A stretch of 32,520 nt of DNA. Origin: Oscillospiraceae bacterium (GTDB taxonomy: Bacteria > Bacillota > Clostridia > Oscillospirales > Ruminococcaceae). The translations under genes were made by a program, and so were the position numbers. Below the pieces are notes generated by a model. It was not told the origin of the DNA. It saw only the letters and a program-made list of their open reading frames with translations, and did not search any database. Positions 7,925 through 16,150 of this stretch are shown here, piece by piece (position 1 is the stretch's first letter; the number at the start of each line of letters is the position of its first letter). The stretch is from contig JAFUNR010000022.1 in NCBI GenBank assembly GCA_017472965.1, positions 1-32,520 on the forward strand, in the 5' to 3' direction.

Positions 7925-9237
7925 AAATACCCAAAAGAATCGCCTCTGCCGTCATCAACTCGCTGAAGGGCGGCGTGGTGCCCCGCATCGGCCTGCCCTA
8001 TATCACCGTGGGCCGCGCCACCGAAATCGATGCTCTGCTGCACGATGTGGATATCATCGCCGACGGCGGCGCCTCCTTCCGCTTTATCGTGGGCAAATAC
8101 GGCAGCGGCAAAAGCTTTCTGCTGCAGACCATCCGCAACTATGTGATGGACCGCGGCTTTGTGGTGGCGGATGCCGATCTTTCGCCCGAGCGCCGTCTGC
8201 AGGGCACCAAGGGGCAGGGTCTTGCCACCTATAAAGAGCTGATCCGCAACCTCTCCACCAAAACCCGACCCGAGGGCGGTGCCCTGACCCTGATCCTGGA
8301 TCGCTGGATCAGCGCCGTGCAAAGCGAGGCTGCCATGGAAAGCGGCCTTTCGCCGGAGGATCCCGCCTTTGCGCAGCTGGTGGAAAAGAAGATCTTCGCC
8401 GTCATCGCCGCCCTGAACGAAATGGTGCACGGCTTTGATTTTGCCAGGCTGCTCACGGTTTACTACCGCGCCGCCGTGGAGGGCGACGATGCCAGAAAAG
8501 CGCTGGTGGTCAAGTGGTTCCGCGGCGAATACGCCACCAAAAGCGAGGCAAAAGCCGAACTGGGCGTCAACATCGTCATCACCGACGACGATTGGTATGA
8601 GTATATCAAGCTGTTCGCCGTCTTTCTGAAAAAGGCCGGCTACAACGGGATGCTGGTGCTGGTGGATGAGCTGGTCAATATCTACAAGATCCCCAACAGC
8701 ATCACCCGTCAGTACAACTACGAAAAGATCCTGACCATGTACAACGACACCCTGCAGGGCAAGGCGCAGTATCTGGGCCTGATCATGTGCGGCACGCCCC
8801 AGTGCATTGAGGATACCCGCCGCGGCGTATTCAGCTACGAAGCGCTGCGCAGCCGTCTGGCCGAGGGTAAATTCGGCCGCGAGGGCGTCAAGGATATGCT
8901 TGCCCCCATCATCCGGCTGGAACCCCTTACCGCCGAGGAGATGCTGGTGCTGGTGGAAAAGCTGGCGGAGATCCACGCCGGGCTGTTCGATTATGAACAG
9001 ACCCTCACCCAGCAGGATCTGGTGGCGTTTATCGAGATCGAGTTCGGCCGTATCGGTGCAGGCAGCAACATCACCCCGCGGGAGGTCATCCGCGATTTCA
9101 TCGAGCTGCTGAACATCGTCTATCAGAATCCGCAGGTGGATGTGCGCACACTGCTGGGCAGCGAAGGCTTTGCCTACGCCCGCACCCCCGCCGAGGAGGA
9201 GACAGCCGGCACCGATTTTGCCGAGTTTGAGCTGTAA
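7921..9237 (+). CDS. BrxD-like ATPase (DUF2791, BREX system ATP-binding domain)
   Basis: 438 residues. P-loop GKYGSGKS at residues 58-65 and Walker B-like GMLVLVDELVNI near 242-253; ITVGRATEIDALL before the P-loop and RNLSTKTRPEGGAL are family-typical. This matches the DUF2791 ATPases, called BrxD where they occur in BREX loci beside an Lhr-like helicase. Likely an AAA/STAND-like ATPase coupled to DNA handling with the neighbouring helicase; this is inferred. Start ATG 7921 overlaps the TerB gene by 4 bases, implying translational coupling. The helicase starts 42 bases after its stop. No BrxA, BrxB, BrxC, PglX or PglZ gene occurs in this window. Confidence 0.88.
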   Translation: MKIPKRIASAVINSLKGGVVPRIGLPYITVGRATEIDALLHDVDIIADGGASFRFIVGKYGSGKSFLLQTIRNYVMDRGFVVADADLSPERRLQGTKGQGLATYKELIRNLSTKTRPEGGALTLILDRWISAVQSEAAMESGLSPEDPAFAQLVEKKIFAVIAALNEMVHGFDFARLLTVYYRAAVEGDDARKALVVKWFRGEYATKSEAKAELGVNIVITDDDWYEYIKLFAVFLKKAGYNGMLVLVDELVNIYKIPNSITRQYNYEKILTMYNDTLQGKAQYLGLIMCGTPQCIEDTRRGVFSYEALRSRLAEGKFGREGVKDMLAPIIRLEPLTAEEMLVLVEKLAEIHAGLFDYEQTLTQQDLVAFIEIEFGRIGAGSNITPREVIRDFIELLNIVYQNPQVDVRTLLGSEGFAYARTPAEEETAGTDFAEFEL

Positions 9238-9279
9238 GGCGAAGAAATTTTTTCAACACGCCGTGCAGGAGGCCGTGCT

Positions 9280-11520
9280 ATGAATGTTTTCGACCGCTAT
9301 GCACCCTTTGTGCAGGATTTTATCTACCGCAATAACTGGCAGTCACTGCGCGCTATTCAGGTGGCGGCGGGGGATGCCATCTTCCATACCGACGATCATG
9401 TGCTGCTGAGCGCCTCCACCGCCTCCGGCAAGACCGAGGCCGCCTTTTTTCCCATACTCACCGAATTCTGGGAGGATCCCCCCGCCTCGGTGGGTGCGAT
9501 TTACATCGGCCCGCTCAAGGCGCTGATCAACGATCAGTTTCTGCGGCTCAACGATCTTTGCGCCGAGGCCGGTATTCCGGTGTGGCACTGGCACGGCGAT
9601 GTGGCGCAATCCCACAAGGCAAAAATGCTGAAAAAGCCCTCCGGTATTCTGCAGATCACCCCCGAATCGCTGGAGGCACTGCTGCTGCACAAGCATGCCG
9701 CCGTGGCAAAGCTGTTCGGCGATCTGCGCTATGTGGTCATCGATGAGGTGCACTCGCTGCTGCGGGGCGACCGCGGCGGCCAGACCATCTGCCTGATCGA
9801 ACGGCTTTCCCGCATGGCGGGGGTGCAGCCGCGGCGCATCGGGCTTTCCGCCACCATCGGCGATCTGGAAGCCGCCGGCCGTTTTCTGGCTGCAGGCACC
9901 GGCCGCAACACCGTCATCCCGAAAATTGAAGCCAAAGGCGCAAAATGGCGGCTTTCCATGGAGCATTTCTTCGTCAGCGGCCCGCAGGCACAGGGCACGC
10001 CGGAAACGGATGCCGCCGCGCTGCCGGTGCTGGAAGCAGCCACCGATTCCGCCCCCAAAGAGGCCGACCCCGGTATGGGCTATATTTTCGACCACACCCG
10101 GGGCAAAAAATGTCTGGTTTTCGTCAATTCCCGCGAGGAATGCGAAGCCGTCACCACCAGCCTGCGCCAGTATTGTGAGCTGAAGCACGAGCCGGACCGC
10201 TTCCTCATCCATCACGGCAACCTCTCCGCTTCTTACCGCGAGACCGCCGAGACCGTGATGAAGGATGACGATCAGCAGATGACCACCGTCACCACCGCCA
10301 CGCTGGAGCTGGGTATCGATATCGGCCGGCTGGAGCGTGCATTTCAGATCAATGCGCCGTTTACCGTCTCCTCCTTTTTGCAGCGCATGGGCCGTACCGG
10401 TCGCCGCGACGCCCCGCCCGAGATGTGGTTCGTCATGCGGGAGGAGCTGCCCGAGGCCCGCGCCATGCTGCCCACCACCATCCCGTGGGAGCTGCTGCAG
10501 GGCATCGCGCTGGTGCAGCTGTATCTGGAGGAGCGCTGGGTAGAGCCGCCCAAGCTGGACCGTTTGCCCTACAGCCTGCTGTACCACCAGACCATGAGCA
10601 CGCTGGCAAGCAGCGGCGAGCTCAGCCCCGGAGCGCTTGCTGCCCGCGTACTGCCGCTGGCGGTGTTTCACCGCATCACGCAGGAGGATTTCCGCCTGCT
10701 GCTGCGGCATCTCATCGAAAACGGCCACATACAGCGCACCGAGACCGGCGGCCTGATCGTGGGCCTTGCCGGCGAGCGCATCACCAATAATTTCAAATTC
10801 TACGCCGTTTTTCAGGAAAACGAGGAGTACACCGTCCGCAGCGCCAATCAGGAGCTGGGCACCATCGTCATGCCGCCGCCCCCGGGCGAAAAGATCGCCA
10901 TCGCCGGTGCGGTCTGGATCGTGGAGGAGGTGGATCACAAGCGCCATCTGGTCTACTGCGAGCCTGTCAAGGGCAAGGTGCCGGCCTATTTCGGCCAGTG
11001 CCCCGGCGATATCCACACAAAAATTCTGGAGCGGATGCGCCGTGTGCTGGCAGAGGATACCCCTTATCCCTACCTGATGAAAAACGCCGCCGCCCGTCTG
11101 GCACAGGCGCGGCATTCGGCGCGGCTCTCCGGTGCGGTGAGCGAACCGCTGATCAATCTGGGCGGCGATATGTGGTGCCTGTTCCCGTGGCTTGGCAGCT
11201 ACGCTTTCCTTGCGCTGGAACGCTTCCTCAAGGTGAAATGTGCCGATGCGCTGGGTCTGCGCGGCATGGACAGCACCCGTCCGTATTTCCTGATGTTCAA
11301 AATGCGTGCCGGCAAAGAGGAATTCTTCCGCGTGCTGGGCGAAGCGGTGCAGCAGCCGATGGACCCGTTGGAGCTGGTCTATCCCAAAGAGGTGCCGCTG
11401 TTTGAAAAATACGATGAATATCTGCCCGAATCGCTGGTGAAAAAGGGCTTTGCCTACGGCATTCTGGATATCGAGGGCATGAAGGCCCGTGTCCGCAGCT
11501 GGTGCGGCATTCCGGAATAA
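9280..11520 (+). CDS. Lhr/BrxHI-like DEAD/DEAH-box helicase
   Basis: 746 residues, superfamily II. Motif I ASTASGKTEAAF near residues 45-56, motif Ia GPLKALINDQ, motif II DEVH at ~154-157, motif III SAT within GLSATIGD at ~188, motif V TATLELGIDIG, and motif VI QRMGRTGRR at ~368. The domain order and the long C-terminal part match Lhr-like helicases, including BrxHI proteins of BREX and related loci. Predicted ATP-dependent nucleic acid translocase/unwinder working with the DUF2791 ATPase. CAGGAGG lies 7 bases before ATG 9280. Third gene of the operon; a 46-bp gap precedes the next gene. Confidence 0.9.
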   Translation: MNVFDRYAPFVQDFIYRNNWQSLRAIQVAAGDAIFHTDDHVLLSASTASGKTEAAFFPILTEFWEDPPASVGAIYIGPLKALINDQFLRLNDLCAEAGIPVWHWHGDVAQSHKAKMLKKPSGILQITPESLEALLLHKHAAVAKLFGDLRYVVIDEVHSLLRGDRGGQTICLIERLSRMAGVQPRRIGLSATIGDLEAAGRFLAAGTGRNTVIPKIEAKGAKWRLSMEHFFVSGPQAQGTPETDAAALPVLEAATDSAPKEADPGMGYIFDHTRGKKCLVFVNSREECEAVTTSLRQYCELKHEPDRFLIHHGNLSASYRETAETVMKDDDQQMTTVTTATLELGIDIGRLERAFQINAPFTVSSFLQRMGRTGRRDAPPEMWFVMREELPEARAMLPTTIPWELLQGIALVQLYLEERWVEPPKLDRLPYSLLYHQTMSTLASSGELSPGALAARVLPLAVFHRITQEDFRLLLRHLIENGHIQRTETGGLIVGLAGERITNNFKFYAVFQENEEYTVRSANQELGTIVMPPPPGEKIAIAGAVWIVEEVDHKRHLVYCEPVKGKVPAYFGQCPGDIHTKILERMRRVLAEDTPYPYLMKNAAARLAQARHSARLSGAVSEPLINLGGDMWCLFPWLGSYAFLALERFLKVKCADALGLRGMDSTRPYFLMFKMRAGKEEFFRVLGEAVQQPMDPLELVYPKEVPLFEKYDEYLPESLVKKGFAYGILDIEGMKARVRSWCGIPE

Positions 11521-11566
11521 AGCAGCCGAAAAAAGAGACAGAAATATCCTGAAAGGGGAATATGCC

Positions 11567-12319
11567 ATGAAAAGCATCCAGTTTTATCTGACCCCCGCCG
11601 CCGGCAAGCGGCTGATCGCCAAGGGCATCGCCGCCATGCCCGCCGTACGCACCGCGCTGCTGCAGGGTACGGTGGTCATCGTGGCCGGCACCACCAACGG
11701 CTATGTGGCCGAGGAGGTGCTCACCTCCGTCTGCCAGCAGGATGGCTTTGACCGCCGCAGCTTCTACCGCGGCGTGATCCGCGGTGCGGATGCCCTCGCC
11801 CCCAACCCGGGCAATATGGATGTGGTGCTGGAAAAAGGCATCTGGCGGCGCGGCGCCACCATTTTTGATGTGGCCGAACGTCTGGGTGAGAAGGATATCA
11901 TCCTCAAGGGTGCCAATGCGGTGGATCTTGCCACCGGCGAAGCCGCCGTGTTCATCGGCAACGCCAGCGGCGGTACCATCAGCGCGGCGGCAGCTGCCGC
12001 CATCGGCCGGCGCACCCGGCTGATCCTGCCCGTCGGCGTAGAAAAGCGTGTCAGCGAGCCCATTCGTACTCTGTGCGGGCTGTGCAATGCGCCGGAGGCC
12101 GCCGGTCTGCGGCTGTGGCCCGCCCCCGGCAGCGCCTATACCGAGCTGGATGCCATCCGCCAGCTCTCCGGCGCCGAGGTGCATCTGTTCGGTGCGGGCG
12201 GCGTGGCAGGTGCGGAGGGCGGCGCCTATTTCACCGCTGCCGGTACCGATACCCAGATCGGCATACTGCAGACCGTTCTCAGCGGTCTGCGCGGCACACC
12301 ACCCTTTACGATGGAGTAA
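11567..12319 (+). CDS. Conserved protein of unknown function
   Basis: 250 residues. I recognise a conserved pattern but no named function: IQFYLTPAAGKRLIAKGIA, VAGTTNGYVAEEVL, ILKGANAVD, GNASGGTI, LPVGVEKRV, LWPAPGSAYTELDAI and a glycine-rich FGAGGVAGAEGGAY. The alternating beta/glycine-loop pattern suggests an alpha/beta fold that may bind a nucleotide or phosphate. No signal peptide or membrane segment. GAAAGGGG lies about 8 bases before ATG 11567. It lies between the helicase and the flavoprotein gene (4 bases between its stop and the next start), so it is co-transcribed with both. Similar proteins may exist widely, but I cannot assign a reaction. Confidence 0.75.
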   Translation: MKSIQFYLTPAAGKRLIAKGIAAMPAVRTALLQGTVVIVAGTTNGYVAEEVLTSVCQQDGFDRRSFYRGVIRGADALAPNPGNMDVVLEKGIWRRGATIFDVAERLGEKDIILKGANAVDLATGEAAVFIGNASGGTISAAAAAAIGRRTRLILPVGVEKRVSEPIRTLCGLCNAPEAAGLRLWPAPGSAYTELDAIRQLSGAEVHLFGAGGVAGAEGGAYFTAAGTDTQIGILQTVLSGLRGTPPFTME

Positions 12320-12323
12320 TACC

Positions 12324-13802
12324 ATGAAAAAACACACGCCCGATACGGGCAGAACCGCAAAAAGGACCGGACAGAGCCCCGCTGCAGGAAAGCAGGGGAC
12401 CCGGGTGGCAGTCCCCGCCAAAAAGCCCCCCGCACCGCAGGCGGTGCCGGAAAAAAAGCCGGCCGCCGCAAAACAGGTTGCGGCGCGGGAAAGCCTTGCC
12501 GCCGCAGAACAGCTGCGGGGTCTTGCCGCACAGAAGCTTCCCACCGTTGCCGTTGTCGGCGGCGGTGCGGCGGGTATGGCCGCGGCCATCGCCGCGGCAC
12601 ACACCGCAAAGCGGCAGGGCAGCAGCCTGCGGGTGATCCTGCTGGAAAAAGCCGACCGCGTGGGCCGCAAGCTGCTGGCCACCGGCAACGGCCGCTGCAA
12701 TCTGAGCCATGAGCCTGTCACCGCGGCCAATTATGTCTCTCTTGCCGCAAATTCCGGCACGGCGCCGGATGCTTTTTTTGCCGCGCGGCAGCCCGGCGGC
12801 GCGGCGGCCTTTCTGCAAAGTCTTGGGCTGCTGATCCGCGAGGAGGAGGGCCGCCTTTACCCTTACTGCGGGCAGGCCTCCATGGTGCTGGATGTGCTGC
12901 GCGCTGCGCTGGATGCCGCCGGCGTGATCACGGTGTGCGGTGCAGCTGTCAGCAGCGTTGCCCCTGTGGCGGGCGGTTTTCTCATCCGAACCGAAGCCGC
13001 CGGTCAGGTGCTGCCGGTGCTGTTTGCGCAGCGGGTGATCCTTGCCGCAGGCGGCGGCGCCGCGCCGAAGCTGGGCGGCTGCCGCGACGGCTATGCGCTT
13101 GCGCAGAGCCTTGGCCACAGCTGTACCCCGCTGCACCCCGCGCTGGTGGGGCTGCGCTGTGCCCTGCCCGCGCCGGAAAACGACCTGCTGCCCGGGCTGA
13201 AGGGCATCCGCGCACAGGCCGAAGCGGTGCTGTACGACGGCGATATCCCCATCGCCCGCGATACCGGCGAGATCCAGTTCAACGAAAACGGACTTTCCGG
13301 CATTCCTGTGCTGCAGCTTTCGCTGCGCCTTGCCGCTGCCGCCGCGCCGCGCATCACGCTGGATCTGCTGCCGCAGCTTTCCGCACCGCAACTGGCGGCG
13401 CTGCTGGAGGCCCGCTGTGCCGCCGCCCCCCCGCTGGAGGAGCTTCTGCTGGGCACCGTGCACAAAAAGCTGGGCTTCGCCGTGATGAAATGCGCCGGTC
13501 TGGGACAGCTTTCCCGCCGGGCGGATACCCTTTCCGCACAGGAAAAAGCAGTCCTTGTGCAGCTGCTGAAGGCGCTGCCCGCCGCGGTGCTGGGGCATCA
13601 GGGGTGGGATGGCGCACAGGTGGCCGCCGGCGGCGTGCCGCTGGCCGAATGCGACCCGCAAAGCTGTGCTTCACTGCGCTGCGCGGGGCTGTATCTTGCC
13701 GGCGAGGTGCTGGATTGCACCGGCGAATGCGGCGGCTTCAATCTGGATTGGGCCTTTACCACCGGCGAACGCGCCGGCGCAGCCGCAGCCGGCGGGCTGT
13801 AA
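12324..13802 (+). CDS. BaiN/HI0933-family NAD(P)/FAD-dependent oxidoreductase
   Basis: 492 residues. After an Ala/Lys/Pro-rich N-terminal extension of ~70 residues comes the FAD Rossmann motif AVVGGGAAGMAAA (about 76-88), then the family signature GRKLLATGNGRCNLSH near 114-129, a second dinucleotide-type VILAAGGGAAPKLG, and the C-terminal GECGGFNLDWAFTTG near 468. This matches the flavoproteins annotated as BaiN/RdsA or aminoacetone oxidase-like; the natural substrate is uncertain. The basic N-terminal extension is unusual for the family. The start at 12324 follows the previous stop by 4 bases, so coupled translation is likely. Last gene of the operon, before the terminator at 13814. Confidence 0.88.
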   Translation: MKKHTPDTGRTAKRTGQSPAAGKQGTRVAVPAKKPPAPQAVPEKKPAAAKQVAARESLAAAEQLRGLAAQKLPTVAVVGGGAAGMAAAIAAAHTAKRQGSSLRVILLEKADRVGRKLLATGNGRCNLSHEPVTAANYVSLAANSGTAPDAFFAARQPGGAAAFLQSLGLLIREEEGRLYPYCGQASMVLDVLRAALDAAGVITVCGAAVSSVAPVAGGFLIRTEAAGQVLPVLFAQRVILAAGGGAAPKLGGCRDGYALAQSLGHSCTPLHPALVGLRCALPAPENDLLPGLKGIRAQAEAVLYDGDIPIARDTGEIQFNENGLSGIPVLQLSLRLAAAAAPRITLDLLPQLSAPQLAALLEARCAAAPPLEELLLGTVHKKLGFAVMKCAGLGQLSRRADTLSAQEKAVLVQLLKALPAAVLGHQGWDGAQVAAGGVPLAECDPQSCASLRCAGLYLAGEVLDCTGECGGFNLDWAFTTGERAGAAAAGGL

Positions 13803-13813
13803 AGCGCAAAGAG

Positions 13814-13857
13814 AAAGATCTTTCCGTCCGAAACCGGTGCGGAAAGATCTTTTTTCA
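13814..13857 (+). terminator. Rho-independent terminator of the TerB operon
   Basis: Perfect 13-bp stem 13814-13826/13840-13852, 13-base loop, followed by a T run. It starts 12 bases after the flavoprotein stop. Confidence 0.88.
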
Positions 13858-13920
13858 TACATATTTTGCGCCGCACTGCGGATACTGAAACAAAAGCATC
13901 GCACAAAGGAGAGAATACGA

Positions 13921-14363
13921 TGAAGCTGACCCGGCGTGAATACGAAAAAATGGTCAAGGCGGCCAGCCCCCGCTCCACACTGCTGCCCGATTGCCTGTGG
14001 GCCTTTTTTACAGGCGGCGCGATCTGTGCGCTGGGCGAGGCGCTGGGCACCCTCTACGGCCGCATGGGTCTCACCCTCACCGATGCCGGTACCCTCACCT
14101 CCGCCACGCTGGTGGGGCTTTCCGCCATCACCACCGCGCTGGGCTGGTACCAGAAGCTTGCCGCCAAGGCCGGCGCGGGGACGCTTGTGCCCATCACCGG
14201 CTTCGCCAATGCGGTGGTATCCCCCGCCATCGAATTCAAAACCGAGGGCTGGATCAACGGCACCGGCGCCAAAATGTTCCAGATCGCCGGCCCCGTCATC
14301 GTCTACGGCATGGCCGCCAGCGTGATCTACGGGGTGATTTATTGGGTGATGACGGTGGTGTGA
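13921..14363 (+). CDS. spoVAC: Stage V sporulation protein AC (SpoVAC)
   Basis: 147 residues, the usual SpoVAC length. It carries several hydrophobic segments (about 23-45, 57-80, 90-105, 118-145) and the family-typical LPDCLWAFFTGGAICALGEA, GAGTLVPITGFANAV and FKTEGWINGTGAKMFQIAGPVIVYG. In Bacillus, SpoVAC is part of the SpoVA system that moves dipicolinic acid into the forespore, and has been described as a mechanosensitive channel. Usually spoVAD and spoVAE follow; here a terminator comes 30 bases after the stop and a GH43 gene follows. Either the partners are elsewhere or this is a lone paralogue. AAAGGAGA precedes ATG 13921. No convincing sporulation-sigma promoter was identified. Confidence 0.88.
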
Positions 14364-14392
14364 AATCCGGATTCGGGATTTTAAGCAAACAG

Positions 14393-14424
14393 GAGCTGTT
14401 GCAATTTTGCGGCAGCTCTTTTTT
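14393..14424 (+). terminator. Terminator after spoVAC
   Basis: Arms 14393-14404 and 14407-14418 (GAGCTGTTGCAA with TTGCGGCAGCTC, two wobble pairs; innermost pairs probably open), followed by TTTTTT. Confidence 0.8.
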
Positions 14425-14456
14425 GCCTGCCGTGACACTTCCGGCAAAGCGCCCAC

Positions 14457-14485
14457 TTGTAAAGCGGAGGCAAATGGTTTACAAT
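14457..14485 (+). promoter_or_regulatory. Promoter of the GH43 operon
   Basis: TTGTAA (14457-14462), 17-base spacer, TACAAT (14480-14485), 82 bases before the GH43 start. Confidence 0.6.
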
Positions 14486-14567
14486 ACATACAAAGCATTG
14501 TTCCGGCTGCGCGGAAAGGCCGGCAGAAAAACCGAAGTCGTTCGTATGAGGAAAGGAGCTCTCCCGT

Positions 14568-16121
14568 ATGCAATACCGCAATCCCATCGTGCCCGGTTAC
14601 AACCCGGATCCCAGCATCTGCCGTGTGGAGGACACCTTCTATCTGGTGAATTCCACCTTTGAATTCTTCCCCGGCGTGCCGGTGCGCAAAAGCCAAAACC
14701 TTGTCAACTGGGAGCTGGCCGGCCATGCGCTGGACCGTGTAAGCCAGCTTCCGCTGCAGGGCAGCGCCCCCTCCAGCGGCATCTTCGCACCGGTCATCCG
14801 TTACCATGACGGGTTGTATTACATGATCACCACCCATGTGAACATCATGTTCGCCTCCGGCAAAACCGGCAATTTCATCGTCCATGCCGCCGATCCCGCC
14901 GGCCCCTGGTCCGAGCCTGTCTGGGTGGATCAGTTCGGCATCGATCCCTCGCTTTTCTGGGATGACGACGGCCGCTGCTATTTCTGCGGCACCGGCCACG
15001 ACGAGAGCATTCCCGGTCAGGGCATCGTCTTTTTTGAGGTGGATCCCCTTACCGGCGAGATCCTTTCGGAGAAAAAATTCATCTCCCACGGCAGCGGCGG
15101 CAAATGTCCGGAAGGACCGCACATCTACAAAAAGGATGGCTGGTATTATCTGATGCTGGCGGAGGGCGGCACCGAGTACGGTCATATGGAGACCATCGCC
15201 CGCAGCCGCAGCATCGAGGGCCCCTATGAATTCAGCCCGCACGGCCCGCTGCTCACCTGCCGCGGCTACCGGGGCTTAGGACCGGTGCAGTGTACCGGTC
15301 ACGCGGATCTGGTGGATGATGCCAACGGCAACTGGTGGGTCGTGTGCCTTGGTACGCGCCCCATCGGCCCGATGGCGCACCAGCTGGGGCGTGAGACCTT
15401 TCTGGCTCCGGTTTTCTGGGGGGAGGACGGTTGGCCCCGCATGGCAAACGACGGCGTGATGAAAATGGAATTCGATGCCCCGCTGCCTGCAGCGGAGACC
15501 GTCACCCCTGTTTCGGATGATATCCACATTGATTTTACCGCGGTGAAGGATATCGGCAGCCTACCGCCGGAATGCACATGGCTTCGTGAAAAGATCACGG
15601 AAAACTACCGGTTTGCAAACGGCCTTGTGCTGCGCGGTACACAGCAAAAGCTCTCCGATCCCAATGCCTCGCCCACATGGCTGGGCGTGCGCCAGACCCA
15701 GCACAGCGCCTGTGCCGAAGCGGTGCTGCGCACGGAGCTCGCCGGGGGCACTGCCGCCGGCATCACCGCCTACTATATGCACACCCATCACTACGATGTG
15801 CTGCTCACCCGGCGCGGCGGGCGGCTGCTGGCGCAGCTGCGCAAGCATCTGTACGATATGGTGCAGGTGACCGCCGAATTGGAACTGCCCGCATGCGAAA
15901 CCGTGACACTGCGGGTGCGCGCCGACCGTTCCCTTTACACCTTTGAGGCTGCGGCGGACGGCGGAGAATTCATCACGCTGGGCAGCGGCATGACGGCAGG
16001 TCTTTGCACCGAGGTCACGGAGCACAACACCTTCACCGGCACCTTCCTTGCGCTGTTTGCCGAGGACGGCGATGCCCGCTTTGATCGCTTTGACTACACA
16101 GCGGAATGGGCGAAAAAATGA
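14568..16121 (+). CDS. Glycoside hydrolase family 43 (beta-xylosidase/arabinofuranosidase type)
   Basis: 517 residues. N-terminal five-bladed propeller signature NPIVPGYNPDPSICRVEDTFYLV supplies the general base Asp near residue 14. FGIDPSLFWDDDGRCYF and CPEGPHIYKKDGWYYL supply the second Asp and the acid Glu. VPVRKSQNLVNWELAGHALDR and TGHADLVDDANGNWWVVCLGTRP are typical of the XynB-like GH43 subgroup. The C-terminal ~200 residues resemble the beta-sandwich domain of GH43 xylosidases. Exo-acting on xylo- or arabino-oligosaccharides is likely. No signal peptide, so intracellular. GAAAGGAG lies 9 bases before ATG 14568. First gene of an apparent four-gene operon. Confidence 0.9.
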   Translation: MQYRNPIVPGYNPDPSICRVEDTFYLVNSTFEFFPGVPVRKSQNLVNWELAGHALDRVSQLPLQGSAPSSGIFAPVIRYHDGLYYMITTHVNIMFASGKTGNFIVHAADPAGPWSEPVWVDQFGIDPSLFWDDDGRCYFCGTGHDESIPGQGIVFFEVDPLTGEILSEKKFISHGSGGKCPEGPHIYKKDGWYYLMLAEGGTEYGHMETIARSRSIEGPYEFSPHGPLLTCRGYRGLGPVQCTGHADLVDDANGNWWVVCLGTRPIGPMAHQLGRETFLAPVFWGEDGWPRMANDGVMKMEFDAPLPAAETVTPVSDDIHIDFTAVKDIGSLPPECTWLREKITENYRFANGLVLRGTQQKLSDPNASPTWLGVRQTQHSACAEAVLRTELAGGTAAGITAYYMHTHHYDVLLTRRGGRLLAQLRKHLYDMVQVTAELELPACETVTLRVRADRSLYTFEAAADGGEFITLGSGMTAGLCTEVTEHNTFTGTFLALFAEDGDARFDRFDYTAEWAKK

Positions 16122-16150
16122 CCCCTGTACTTAACAGAAAGGAAACCGCT

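Noticed and set aside
9343-11577. 744-codon open frame on the strand opposite the helicase
   Set aside because: It mirrors the helicase gene, lacks recognisable domains and has a His/Gln/Gly-rich shadow composition typical of GC-rich antisense frames.
13856-13885. Sigma-G-type promoter before spoVAC
   Set aside because: A GATACT box exists, but no convincing -35 element with proper spacing was seen.
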